Source: Microbotryomycetes sp. JL201 (Eukaryota; Basidiomycota; Microbotryomycetes). Taken from it: a DNA stretch of 64,000 bases. Of the stretch, positions 1 through 11,167 are shown one piece after another. Made by a program: the position numbers and the translations under genes. The stretch lies in contig JAQYUZ010000049.1 of NCBI GenBank assembly GCA_033819885.1, positions 59,877-123,876 of the forward strand, in the 5' to 3' direction. The notes under the pieces were generated by a model. That model had not been told where the DNA came from and made no database searches. It saw only the letters and a list, made by a program, of their open reading frames with translations. Numbering within the stretch: position 1 is the stretch's first letter; each line of letters opens with the position of its first letter.

Positions 1-143
1 GCCAAGGCCTCACTGACGTCATTGTGTAGCCCTGAATCATCCAATAACTTTGCAGCACAATCTATGTTTGTCTCCAAACTATCCAAACCCCCGATTCCTT
101 TTTTTTTGATTTCTTTGTCTAATTTGTTAGGCGCGGAACTAGC
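1..143. other. Window edge, 3' flank of acid phosphatase gene
   Basis: No gene seen. This short stretch lies downstream of the acid phosphatase stop codon and includes an eight-base T run near 109. Confidence 0.5.
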
Positions 144-1757
144 TCAGACGAGGACGAGGATGCTGGCGAGCGCGACAACACAGGCCAATCCCGAGCCGAG
201 AACGAGATTCGTAGATCCACTGGTAGTCTTCGAGGTAGGCGCGGGCGTCGAACCTGACGAGCCCGTCGCCACTGCTTGGTTCGGTGCACTCGCCACTGTC
301 GACGAAGGCACGGCAGAAGAGGATGGTGACGACGACGTTGCGATGACCAAGCTGCCATTCGAGTAATCGAACCCAGGGTTCGAGTTGGCCGGGTTTGGCT
401 GGCCCATCTCGGTCAAGTTGAGAGGAGCAAATGATGTCAAAGACTTGTCTACGCCTTGTCCGATAAACACCTCGCCACCGCCGGCTCCAACAGCCGAAAA
501 GTTTTGGGCCAAGATGGGTGTCCACTGCTCCGGGTTGCAGAAGCCATTGAAAACGCCGGTCAGGTTGGTCAAAGGCAAGTTGTCAGCCTGTGCGCCCGTC
601 AACCCGTTGTTGGCGTAACCAGTCTTGTTGGCGACAAACGAGTAGACGTTTGCGACAGTCTTGTTGGTGTCTTGACGACCGAGAGAGCCGAGCTCCCAGT
701 TGGCCTGAACGGTTGATAACGAGGAGTAATGCGTGTAGTACGTGTTGTCGGTCGTATTGGCCAGTCCAGCGTTGTCAATCACGCCACCAAGGGCAATCGT
801 ATAGATTTGATTGTTGATTGTGTACGTCTCACTTTCGTCAAACGTCAAAAGGATGAGCGTCTCGTTGTTGTTGAAAGACGGATTGTCAAGCAGCGGGTAC
901 AAGAAGTATTCGAGCCATGCGGACGTAAAGTCAATTGTCGAGTCATGTGCATCATTGACAAGGTTAGGGGTGATGAAAACCCATTGACTCAAGGCGTCCG
1001 CGTCAACGTCCTTTGCAAAGTCGTTGAAATTGCGGTGACGCAGAGCGCGTTCGGGCTTTGATGCCACCGAGTCAAAGATGATTGTCGGGTTGTGCTTGCG
1101 GACCTGGCGACAATCCTCGGGCGTGAGCATTTGAGGCTCTGACAAAATACACGCTGGACGTACGTAATAGACATAATTTCCGCTGCCAGTCAAGTAGTTT
1201 TCCTCGGTGTAATTGAAGCCAGTGAATCCGTCATAAGGCATGTTCTCTTGATAAGAAGCCCACGAGACATTCTTGGCTTCTAGCAGGTCGACGACCGTCG
1301 AGACATTGGATGGAATCGCGTAAAACTTGTCGTCGGCCATACCAAAAAAGTCACCGGCCACCGCGGAGACGTAGTTGGGCTCGGAAGGATGTGTCACGCC
1401 GTAGTAGCTTGACATGAGCATGCCTCGTTGAGTCAAGTTTTGAAAGACTGGGGATGATGACGCGCTGCCATAGAAGCCGAGGTGAGACGAGCAGTGATAC
1501 TACGCTGATACCAGCACTCACGTAGCATAATCGGTATTTTCGAGCCAGATTTGGATGAAGCGATTGAAGGCTTTTCCCTGTACGACTGGCGAGTTGTTGA
1601 TTGTGGTATTGGACGGCCCGGTGTAATTTTGCGACGAAGTCGTTGGACTGGTGGATGGCGGTGCAAACGACTGAGCAATTGCTGCACCGTGAACGGTTAT
1701 GGGCAAGGTGCCCGCAAACAACGTAGCTGCTAACGCAGTGGCGGTGCTCGAGAACAT
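144..1757 (-). CDS. Secreted, probably GPI-anchored acid phosphatase (phosphoesterase family)
   Basis: Exons 1757-1522 and 1464-144, 57-nt GT-AG intron, about 518 aa. The start at 1757 (MFSSTATALAATLFAG) gives a clean signal peptide; the frame is open upstream but has no ATG. The body matches the fungal acid phosphatase/phosphoesterase family (PF04185): LENTDYAT, YYGVTHPSEPNY, a NDAHD motif, and LTFDESETY followed by a conserved Gly-Gly segment. Many N-glycosylation sites (NxT/S) occur. The C-terminus is a Ser/Thr/Pro-rich linker ending in a hydrophobic tail (LGSGLACVVALASILVLV), typical of a GPI-anchor signal. Inferred role: release of phosphate from organic esters outside the cell. It is divergent to the multicopper oxidase gene and shares its upstream region. 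Confidence 0.88.
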
Positions 1758-2289
1758 CGGAGCAGAAGTGGCCTGAGGAGAGAAAAAGAAGCTCAGAGGG
1801 GGCGCCAAAAGTCGTGACTTCTAGTCTTCACGTGCTTGGTTTGATTGTATGCAGTGCAGGCGGGATAAAGCGCCGCCCGCTGTCTTTTCGAAAATTCTGC
1901 TGCGCGAAGGTTCTGCTCGCCACCAACCGGGCCACTTTGCGCACGTTTCTCTGTCTGCACCAACAAGACGCAAGTGCGCCGGCACGGTCTAGAGTGAACG
2001 TGTTTCGTTGACGTTGTTAAATTTGGTATTTCGAGATCAAAAATAAACTCGGCGCAAGCTGATTGGTTCGCGCTAGTTGGTCTGCACGAGCCAGTCTAGC
2101 GTGCACATGGTCCACCTTGACCGAGCATCCGGCCTCATTGATCTAATCAATTTGCATTCGCTGCGGGTCATCTATCGGCTGTGTGGCAAACTTGATTTTC
2201 AGAGATCATCTCCTTTTTTTGTATTTCGCCGCGCACTCTCGAACATCATTGCTGGCATCAATCTGCAACTGGCAGAAGCACAAGCCAGC
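1758..2289. other. Divergent promoter region, acid phosphatase / multicopper oxidase
   Basis: About 530 bases between two divergent starts. No gene seen. An AT-rich stretch around 2018-2050 (aaatttggtatttcgagatcaaaaataaactc) is the best core-promoter candidate; no specific factor site is claimed. Confidence 0.4.
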
Positions 2290-4478
2290 ATGCCAGCGAT
2301 ATTGGACGACAAAGAGTCGACCCCGTCTGGATCCGAGCAATCTTCACTTCGCAACAATGACCGTCGACGGCGAAGGGGCCTGAGCTGCTGGCTCGTGACG
2401 GTGGTTGCAGTTTTAGTCATGTTGGCGGTCGCACTTGGAGTCGGACTTGGAGTTGGTATGAAGCGGGCCAGACATGCTTCAACGAGTCAGCAGACAAATG
2501 TCTTTGTGCTCAAAGGCGCCCAAGCAATGTCCGACGAGCCCGCTCAAGATCGAATTTATATTTTCGTTCTGGAGGAGCGTTTCGGTGCACCGGACGGCTA
2601 CAACAGATCGATGCTGATGGTCAATGGTACATATCCCGGTCCGACGATCGAAGTCAACGAAGACGATCGGGTCATAGTCAAAGTCGTCAATTTGATGCCC
2701 AATTCAACGGCGATTCATTGGCATGGTTTGTATCAACGCGGCACACCTTATTTTGACGGTACGAATGGCATAACACAATGCGGCATACCGCCTGGGGAGA
2801 GCCTCGTCTACAGCTTTACTTTGGATGGATGGTCAGGAACAACGTGGTGGCATGCGCATCACGGCGCGCAGTACACAGACGGACTATCTGGCGCTATTGT
2901 AGTGCATCCTCGGATCAAAGGCCCAGCCGTTGATGGCGAAGTCGTCCTTTCGCTGGCGGACGGTTACCATCGCTCGGCAGCGGATTTAGTCAGGCAATAC
3001 TTGTCACTCCAGGGCATGACTGGGGAAGGCTTGGCGGGCGTTTCTCAAGGCAACGAACCGGTGCCGGACTCTGGCACGATCAACGGCATTGGACAATGGG
3101 GAACCGGAAGCCAAAAGTATTTTCAGTATGATGTCGAATCCAACAAGACGTACCGACTCCGTCTGATCAACTCTGGCTCTTTTGCTGCGATCCGGTTCTC
3201 GATTGATAATCACACGTTGACGGTAATCGAGGCCGACGGAACGTTAGTCGAGCCGTATGAAGTGTCCGGCTTGACAATACAAGTCGCCCAACGGTACTCT
3301 GTTCTAGTCACAGCGAACCAACAAGGATCAGCGTATTGGATGAGATCCGTGATCCAACAGGATGCTTTCACCGTAAGCACCTTTTGATTCGACGCTTTTC
3401 TGCCAAGGCAACAGAGACTCATCAAGTTCAATTCCGAAGCAGTACACTGAAGCCGGTTTCAATGGCAATCAGCTCGCTGTCCTGAGATATGGCGTGGACA
3501 GAACAGTCATGCCCGACTCGTCTTTGGTCGATACTGATCCTGGACCCGGCCAAACTGGTCTTTCCGACATGGACACATCCGACCTCGTGCCTTTGGACGA
3601 ATCTTACCCACCTAACTCGACCGTGTAAGCTTATTGAGCATCGTACAACATGCCCTTAAGCTAACAGTCGGATCGTTCGATCCTACTGCGTGTTAGTTCG
3701 TACACGTTGACCGTATCGATGCAAAACACTGCCGACAACAGGTGGCTTTCGTTTGTCAATTCGACATCTTGGTCACCACTGCAAGGCCAGGCTACCTTGT
3801 TCCAGCAATCCTCAATGTTTACAGCCGGAGCGGGTGTTTATGACAAAGACAGTCAGTTCGTCATCTCGGTGCCACAAGAGGGCATCGTCGATATCGTTGT
3901 GTAAGTACTCACAGTGATCAGTCGGGAGATGTTTGGCCTGACAAAAGAATCTGGCGCGTCCAAGCAACAATTACGATGATGGCGACCATCCGTTCCGTGC
4001 GTATTGCAGGTTTCTCTCCGTCCAGAGCTTTTTTTTTGTTGATGGCTGTGGTCCAATAGATTTGCACGGGCATAAATTCTGGATCATGGGTCAAGGTGCA
4101 GGACGATACCAAGCGCAAGCTCTCAACTCGACGAACCCGATGCGGTGAGCTTGTGGCTTTGTTCACGTGGGAAAGGCCCGACTGACGCGAAAATCTGCAG
4201 AAGAGACACGGTGTTGCTTCCAGCATACACTTGGACTGTGCTTCGCTTCAAGGCCGACAATCGTAAGTCACCCTATCGTGTTTAACTGACTGCCCACAAA
4301 CTGACGGTCAATGACCGGATTCGATTCAGCTGGGATGTGGGCTTTTCACTGTCATCTAGTATGGCACATGGCTGCGGGTTTACTCATGCAATTCTCGACG
4401 CTCGCGTCTTCTGTGCCGGCGCCACCAAGCATCATGCTCGACCAATGTAATTCACCCGCCAACCTTGTTCCAGAATAG
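2290..4478 (+). CDS. Laccase-like multicopper oxidase with N-terminal membrane anchor
   Basis: Seven exons: 2290-3372, 3443-3624, 3697-3900, 3965-3996 (32 nt), 4060-4144, 4201-4262, 4330-4478; 598 aa, all phases consistent. All four copper-ligand regions are visible: IHWHGL (about residue 140), WWHAHHGAQY (about 186), HPFHLHGH split over exons 4 and 5, and HCHLVWHMAAGL near residue 554. The C-x9-Leu axial position suits fungal laccases and Fet3-like ferroxidases. The N-terminus is unusual: about 29 polar residues ending in RRRRR, then a strong hydrophobic segment (WLVTVVAVLVMLAVALGVGLGVG), so the enzyme should be a type II membrane protein rather than a signal-peptide laccase. Substrate (phenol or iron) cannot be read from sequence. 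An earlier in-frame ATG at 2107 is possible but would add 61 residues without family support. Confidence 0.9.
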
Positions 4479-4546
4479 TCGTGCGTAGCTCGGCGAGGAT
4501 GTATGATCTGGAATGTGTATCACTATTGCAAACGGACGTGGTCCTA

Positions 4547-4976
4547 TCACTCGCCTTGCTTGCCGGCCTCCCTTCTCTCGTGCTCTAGTTTCGAGCCCTT
4601 GGTCGCGACGCCTTCCTTTGGCTCGGCCGTACCGTAATGAGTCGCGTTCATCATCTCCTGCTCCCTGCTCTTTGCGCCTTCTGCCTCTGAGTTGTCTTGA
4701 TTGGCAGATTTGTTTGGGGCTGAGGGTGAAGTTTCAGGAGAAGTTGTTGAAGGTCTACCCGACGAGGGATGTTGTTTTGCAGTGGCAGAATTGGCACCGG
4801 CGAGAGGTGAAGTTGTGCTCCACCTCTGGGCGATGAACGATGTCGGGTGAGCAACGGGACGAACACTGGCGGCGCGACTGCCGCACGCACGGATGCAGCC
4901 CGTCAGCAACGAGTTGGTAGGGCAAAGCGAGGAAGCGGTTCACTGACGAGCGGAGAGCAGCGAGTCTCGGGGTCAT
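4547..4976 (-). CDS. Small putative mitochondrial protein, unrecognised
   Basis: Model: exons 4976-4944 and 4825-4547, GT-AG intron, about 103 aa. The joined start MTPRLAALRSSRWSTTSPLAG is rich in Arg/Ser/Leu and free of acidic residues, like a mitochondrial targeting sequence. The rest is hydrophilic and low-complexity, ending in a charged EHERREAGKQGE. The model rests on in-frame splicing and on the presequence-like N-terminus only. It converges on the laccase gene, 68 bases away. The function is unknown; it could also be non-coding. Confidence 0.35.
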
Positions 4977-5078
4977 AGCGTAGCACGAGAACAAGGCAAG
5001 GTTGCTCGCCCCGTAGATCGCGCCTCGAGTGACGTAGTGTGGGGTTCGCACGTGCTTTGCAAGCTATCCGGTACAGCA

Positions 5079-6278
5079 TCATACGCCCAAAATACTCTTC
5101 ATATTGTCCACAGACTCTCCGTCGAGCCATTTTATGAAACTTTCATAGAAATGGTCATGCTCTGCGCCGCGGCTCTGCGGCAAATCCAATTTGATCTTGT
5201 AGGCAGCAGATTGTCCATAAGCGAGGTATTCTGAAAGATTTGCGGAGATTCAGTAGGGCGGCCAAGCTTATTTTTTTCATGTCGCTCACGGTAACCCTCT
5301 GGAAACTGTGCCAGTTTGGCATCGTCAATCACAGGAACGCGTCTCGGGTCAACCGGCGTCATCTTGTCTTTTTCGTAAAACCTGATTTATGGGCGTGCGA
5401 GCTAGCATGAGCTTCGAAGTTCAAGCGGGGAGCAGCAGCGACAAAGATTGCCACCAAGTATCGGACACAATCCCAGCTCAGGACTGACCCTTTGAAAAAG
5501 TGGCATTTCCAATCCGTGCCGTTCTTCTTTTCGACGAAAAAGCACAGCCGGCAATCGGCATCTACGTCCACTTGACATGTCTCGCCTTCGTTCGCCGTCG
5601 GCATGGTGAACCGCTGAGTGATTGTCCTGCGAGATCCCAATAAGGTTCAAGGGACAAAGCACGAAAGGTATTGGCCGTCAAGACTCACGCCTTGAGTTTT
5701 CCGAGCGCTCTCTGGCCCTTGGCGGGACCCGAAGTGGCGATATCAACGGTGCAACCGTTCGCACGATGCTGTTGGCACAGCACGGTCAGGACAAGCTACC
5801 TCGGTTGGACTCTGCCGAGGTGAATGAATGTCGCTGAATAGGGGCAAGCGCACCGCAATCTTGACCCCCTTTGAAAAGCCGGTCTCTGATATTTTGATAA
5901 ATTCGTCAATCGGCACGCCACCTGACCACGTCGTGAATACGAATGCATCCTTGTCTGCAAACAATGCTCTCATCTGCTTTGGGTTCCCAATAGTCAGGCA
6001 TCTTGAGCCACGATGTCTGGCTGGTGCTGCTCGCCTTTGACCACTCGCATGCGTCGCGGTGACAAGGAAAGCCTTCGCACAATTCTCTGATCTTGAATCG
6101 CTCGAGAGCATCTAAACAATTGGCAATTCGGCTTCAACTTTAGTACGCAGTCTGGAACGAGCCCAAGGCTCGAATGAACGCTGTGGGCTTGTGGACTAGG
6201 CCTCGTACCTTTGTCAGATCCGTTAAGGGAGCAAGAGTTTGTTGGCAGAGGCGGACTAGCTCCTGGCGGAAGAGGCAT
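5079..6278 (-). CDS. SnoaL-like (NTF2-fold) domain protein
   Basis: Seven exons: 6278-6209, 6111-6035, 5973-5854, 5768-5689, 5626-5489, 5381-5290, 5230-5079; 242 aa. The joined protein follows a fungal SnoaL-like pattern: RFKIRELCEGF, ALFADKDAFVFTTWSGG, HRANGCTVDI, DADCRLCFFVEKKNG, FYEKDKMTPVDP, FPEGY then YLAYGQS, with a C-terminal helix FIKWLDGES. Members have a small alpha+beta barrel that often binds or isomerises hydrophobic compounds; no specific reaction can be assigned. Intron 2 (6034-5974) begins GCGAGC and ends AG; no GT donor keeps the frame, so it is a GC-AG intron. No signal peptide, so probably cytosolic. Divergent to the mitochondrial carrier gene. Confidence 0.8.
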
Positions 6279-6758
6279 TACTGGGAATGTGAGAGTATAC
6301 GGTAGAGGAGGACTTTGGGCTCCACAAAGTTATCAAAAAGCTGACGGCCCGCGGCTCGCTCGTGCTACCGCTGTGACGCACTCAAGCCAGCATGAGCGCA
6401 CTCGCCGTGGAATTACTGTTCCTGACAGTGTCTATGACGGGTCCTCAAATGCTCGAAATGCATGGAAATGGAGTGCCGGATCGCTCCGGTCGTAAAGGGG
6501 GTTGCTTCTGCAATTTACAAAAGTCGTTGCGGGAATCTGATAATTTCCGTTGGGTTGTACATAGACTGTGTTGGCACGTCGGAGCGTTGTAGGTCTACTC
6601 CGCGCAGATCACCGCAGTGCTCGGCTTCCTCGGGAACCCGCGACCCGGACTCGACGTCGGCTTGGACATTCCGCGAGCAGTCAATTGGGTCAAGTCAGCT
6701 CTTCGGTGTCTACCTATCGCTCATCCGTTGTCTGTACACGCGCGTGTTTGAGTGTGAA
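6279..6758. other. Divergent intergenic region
   Basis: About 480 bases between the SnoaL-like gene and the carrier gene. Open frames here lack coding character. It presumably holds both promoters; no distinct element recognised. Confidence 0.4.
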
Positions 6759-8351
6759 ATGGCCACTTCGGTGCGCTGCCAGAACCAGCGCCGACGTACA
6801 GTCGCTCCAGTCGGACGAGCTGACTCAAACTCACATACAGACGACAAAGGGAACGCCGACGTCTGCCGAGCCCGCTGAGGGCCTGCCAAAGTCGACGTTG
6901 CAGCCGGCGGTCGACCCTCTGAAGGATGCTGCTGCCACGGACAAGCAGGCAGACTCGCGCGGAGGTGTCAAGTCATTCTTGTCTGGAGGATTTGGTGGCG
7001 TCTGCGCTGTTTTGGTTGGTACGTCTCGTCCAGGACATCGGCCAACTGCCTCTCGCGCTACGTCACCTTTGTGCGAGAGCAACAGACGCGGCTCAGATAC
7101 ACAGCTTCGTGGATGTAGTGGCTGACATGATCCTGTTCACCTGCTCTCCAGGCCAACCGTTCGACTTGACAAAGACCCGACTGCAAACAGCCGCCCCAGG
7201 CCAATACAAGGGCACTTTGGACGTCGTCAAGCAGACGTTTGCGCGAGATGGTATCAGAGGGTGAGTCAGTGCGAGTCTTTCCTTCTGAGCTCGCGCACAG
7301 ATGAATAACGACCTGCACTTGCCTCCAGTTTCTACCGAGGCATGGGTCCACCGCTCGCCGGTGTCACGCCAATGTTTGCAGTGTCGTTTTGGGTTAGTGG
7401 CAGCCAATGTCAAATACCGTATGGAGTGCGACCACTGAGAACCCAAGTCTCACGCAGGGCTACGATATGGGCAAGAAAATTGTTTACGGCCTGACTCCGC
7501 AACGAACAGACAAGACTCTGAGCAACGCCGAGCTTGCTTTCGCCGGTTTCTTCTCTGCCGTGCCCACGACGCTTGTCGCGGCGCCAGTCGAACGCGTCAA
7601 AGTGCTGCTGCAGGTCAGCAGTCCAATTTCGCGAACGTGTGGGCTATGCTCTCTGATAATTCGTTCCCTTGCGGTACAGATGCAAGGACAAGGCGGCAAG
7701 CAATTATACAACGGCCCTCTGGACGCCGTCTCGAAGCTGTACAAGGAAGGCGGTCTCAGGTCAATCTACCGAGGCACTGGCGCCACTCTTGCGCGTGACG
7801 GTCCAGGTTCGGCAGCATACTTTTTGGCATACGAAGCCATCAAAAAGTCTCTGACACCCCAAGGTCAAGATCCGAGTCAATTGAGCTTGTCGGCTGTCGT
7901 TGTCGCTGGTGGCTTTGCGGGTGTGACCATGTGGACGTTTGCGATTCCGCCGGATGTGAGTGTCTGCCGGACATCACGTCATCTTGAGGCGGACTGACTG
8001 AGTTTGCGCTCTGCTTCTCAAAGGTTATCAAATCTCGACTGCAAGGCGCACCAAACGGCACTTACAAAGGCTTCCTCGACTGCGCGGCGCAGACCGTACG
8101 CAACGATGGCGTCAAGGCGCTTTTCAAAGGTGCGCTCGCCCATGAATATCAAGTCATCAGCTTGCTGACATATTGACCTTGGTACTGCAGGATTCGGTCC
8201 GGCCATGTTGCGCGCTTTCCCCGCCAATGCCGCCACGTTCGTGAGTTTGCAGCGATATGGAGCCGGAATGGTTTGACAGTGTCAACTGACATGCTTTCGC
8301 TCATAGCTGGGTGTTGAACTCTCGATCAAGTTTATGAACACGCTGTGGTAG
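6759..8351 (+). CDS. CRC1: Mitochondrial carnitine/acylcarnitine carrier
   Basis: Nine exons: 6759-6770 (12 nt), 6841-7018, 7152-7260, 7329-7392, 7458-7613, 7680-7955, 8024-8129, 8191-8240, 8307-8351; 331 aa, usual family length. Three carrier repeats carry the Px[DE]xx[KR] signatures PFDLTK, PVERVK and PPDVIK. GGVCAVLVGQPFDLTKTRLQTA-like spacing, FYRGMGPPLAGVTP and the C-terminal AFPANAATFLGVEL are features of the carnitine/acylcarnitine carrier subfamily. Known role: exchange of acylcarnitine for carnitine across the inner mitochondrial membrane to supply beta-oxidation or acetyl units. The first coding exon encodes only MATS; the downstream frame has no ATG, which forces a spliced start. 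Confidence 0.88.
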
Positions 8352-8482
8352 TCGTATCATTGATTTCGTCAACAATCAAAAGAAATTAGACTCGCACTAG
8401 ACCTTTTTCTTTTTTCCTCTTCTTCTCGTTGTAAATGTTTCGACAAGTTCATGAATTAATATGAATTGCACGTCTGCGCAAA

Positions 8483-10959
8483 TCACTCTACCTCTTCCTC
8501 TTCTTCCTCCTCCTCCTCCTCTTCTTCTTCGCCGTCTTCTTCGCCATGTGTAGACCGACTGGTCTTTGAATCCATGCTGATTCTCCTCTTTCGGTCTTCC
8601 AAGCCCTCAACAACCAAATTCGCTCCATCTTTCAACCATGCGACGTCTTTGATTTGCTGATTCGTCTCGCTTGTCGTCCCGTTCGTCGTCGTTGTCGTTG
8701 TCCCGGGTGAACAAGGATTCGTCAGAACGTTGCGAGGAAAAGTCGACGCGAGTGTGAACGTGTACACGTGCGTGTAATCAACAGGAGGAGAATCTGTTTT
8801 GAGAATGTGAGAACCCAGTCAGTTCGAGCCTCGGCAAGAAAGTATGACAAAACGAAAAAAGTTGTCTTGCCTCTTCTCGCTCCATCATCGTCATCCTTGT
8901 CCAAATTACACTCAACCCAAGCATAAACGTCATCCACCTTATGATCGGCAGCAAACTTTCGAACGATCCTTCGACCGTCTCCTAACCGAACGCCGATTCT
9001 GACAACGCCGTCCGTCGTGACGGGTTCTTTGACGAACCTGTCCAAGTACCCACGTTTCCACATTTTCCATTCCTTCAATTGTTTCCTCAGTTGTTCCACC
9101 TTTTCAATACGTTCCAGACGATCACGTTCGTCTCGTTCTTGTTGTAGGCGTTCGGCCCTCTTGCGCAAGACTCTTTCTTCGTCTCTCTTTGCGCTTTGTC
9201 TGAAAGCTCTATCTTGCTCATCTCTCAACCTACGTTCTTCAAGCCTCCTTTGTTGTTCAAATTGAAGACGGTTCAAGAACGGTGTCACTCGGGGCAAGAC
9301 GGTGTTTGTCAACCTGGTCGTCAACGATTCTGCAGACGTCGTTGACAAAGGTGACCCCTCCAGACGACATACGACAGTCATTCTAGAGGTGTTGATCAAT
9401 GTTGAAATCGAAGGATTCGAACCTGGCGTCGAGGGTGGAGGTTGCAACGCGATAAAGGCGACGAACGGCAGTTTAAAGTAAGTCAAAACGCGACCAGCTG
9501 TATGTCAAAAGGAGTTGCCTGTTAATCTTTTGTCCCTAGATCTGCGCGAGTCAGCTTGTTTCTCGTCTAGCTCACCAGTGTAAGCGTCTCTGTCTCGAAC
9601 GTCTCCTCCCCATACCAGGATCTTGTTCTTGGCCAATGTGTCGAGCAAATCTGGGTCAGTTAATACGTCTCTCTTGAACGTGTCGGCGTCTTGGTGATCG
9701 TCGCATGTCAAGACGACCATGAGCACACGAGCTTGTTCCTTTGCTCTTTTGACGGCCGTCTCGTAGCTCGTCACCATGAAATCTGGTAAACATTTTCGGT
9801 TCGACGCTGTAGACGACATTGCGGCGGTCGAGGAAGGAGCAGCTGACGAGGACGACGTCGACGTCGACGCCGCTGTGTATCGCCTTTCAAGGTTGACGTC
9901 GTTGTTGGCGACTCCAGAACTCGAAGCCGAAGTCGGTTGATCGAACCTTCTCGACCATCTAGTCGCTCCAGTCGATTCTTCCAATGACCTGACCCATCTT
10001 TCTGCCAAAACGTGAGGCGGTAGCCTGCTCGAGGCTGTAGGGTCACGCGCGAATGGGTTCCGAGGTCTCAAAAATGTCGAGCCACCCATGGCGGGTCTGA
10101 TCCTGAGCACTCGAGCTGCATGCCGAGCAGTACAGTACCGGGAGGTCAGCGTAACGTTTCTCTTGGTTGTCTAGAGAGATCGGAAGAGACTGGATCGACG
10201 CGGATGAACAGAATACTTGCCGACGATACTGAGTACAAAACCAGCGGCTCCCCACACGATTCCAACTGGCCAAGCCAGGAGGTTCAATGGCAAAGCAAAC
10301 AACTGTTGATGAGCGCAAGGGATTCCCGAACGTCAGCTTGGCGTTCCCAGACGCGGCTTGAAAGTCTGAGTGAAGGCTTGTTCAAGCGACTTGCCTGCTT
10401 GAACAAAGCGACCGGACCTGAAGCATTCGCTCTGCTGCCACTTGCTCGCCTTGATCTGCCGACGGTATTTTCCCCTTTTGACGAAGATGAAGGAGGGTAC
10501 AGCTGGTCCATCTCGTTTGCGAGTTCGTCGTCTTGTTCGTCCAAGTTGTCGTCGTGTATCGCGCCACGAGTCTCGCTCAAACTGCCACCGTCGAATATTC
10601 TGGCCACGGCGACCTGTGCGTGTGCGTGAAGGGATACGCACGAGTCGGACTGTCAGTTGTGGTGAACGAGCAGGTAGCTCTGTGCTGTATGGCATCGCTG
10701 AGCGTGCACGGACCTCGACATTCCAGTGACTGCGTTCGAGCACGTCAACCGCCTGCGCGACTTGTTCCTCACTCCAATCCAGAGGTCTTGATGAGTTGGA
10801 ACCAAGTGAAGAGGACGATGATGGCAATGATGGTGACGATGGCGCGGCAGTGCGCGTTGTACCAGTCGATGAGGGCGCGGGTGAAGTCACTTGTAACAGC
10901 TGCTCAACAAGCGTGCGCTGATCGAATGTCAGAGAGTCGAGCAAGCGACTCCTCGCCAT
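8483..10959 (-). CDS. ER-associated UBX-domain protein, FAF2/Ubx2 type
   Basis: Six exons: 10959-10714, 10613-10395, 10302-10221, 10115-9576, 9497-8871, 8793-8483; 674 aa. Order: N-terminal UBA-like helices (about 1-95, ending NVE-VAVARIFDG); a hydrophobic hairpin LFALPLNLLAWPVGIVWGAA (about 156-182) for ER membrane insertion; a UAS/thioredoxin-like domain (CLPDFMVTSYETA, VVLTCDDHQDADTFKRD, NKILVWGGDVRDRDAY, PFVAFIALQP); a long Glu/Arg coiled coil; a UBX domain (VRIGVRLGDGRRIVRKF, YTFTLASTFPR); and a C-terminal poly-Glu tail. Known role of the family: recruits the Cdc48/p97 ATPase in ER-associated degradation and lipid-droplet control. Three of its five introns (10394-10303, 10220-10116, 8870-8794) start with GC (GCAAGT, GCAAGT, GCAAGA). 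Confidence 0.87.
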
Positions 10960-11167
10960 TGTCGTGGTGATGGGCGCAGCAAGGCGCGGGGGGCCGAAAG
11001 GAGCGAGCAATGCACGAGACTGGGGTATAATCAGAGGTCTATCGGATTAGATTAGCGATACGAGAACGAATAAACATATCTACAACCAACACTACAGACA
11101 CTCAGATCATTCACATCGTAAACAGGCGATATATACAATTTTATACGGTCGAACGCGCACCAATCAC

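Noticed and set aside
2077-2289. Upstream extension of the multicopper oxidase frame
   Set aside because: The frame is open but begins without an ATG at 2077, and the residues before 2290 have no family-like sequence; the later ATG gives a sensible tail plus membrane segment.
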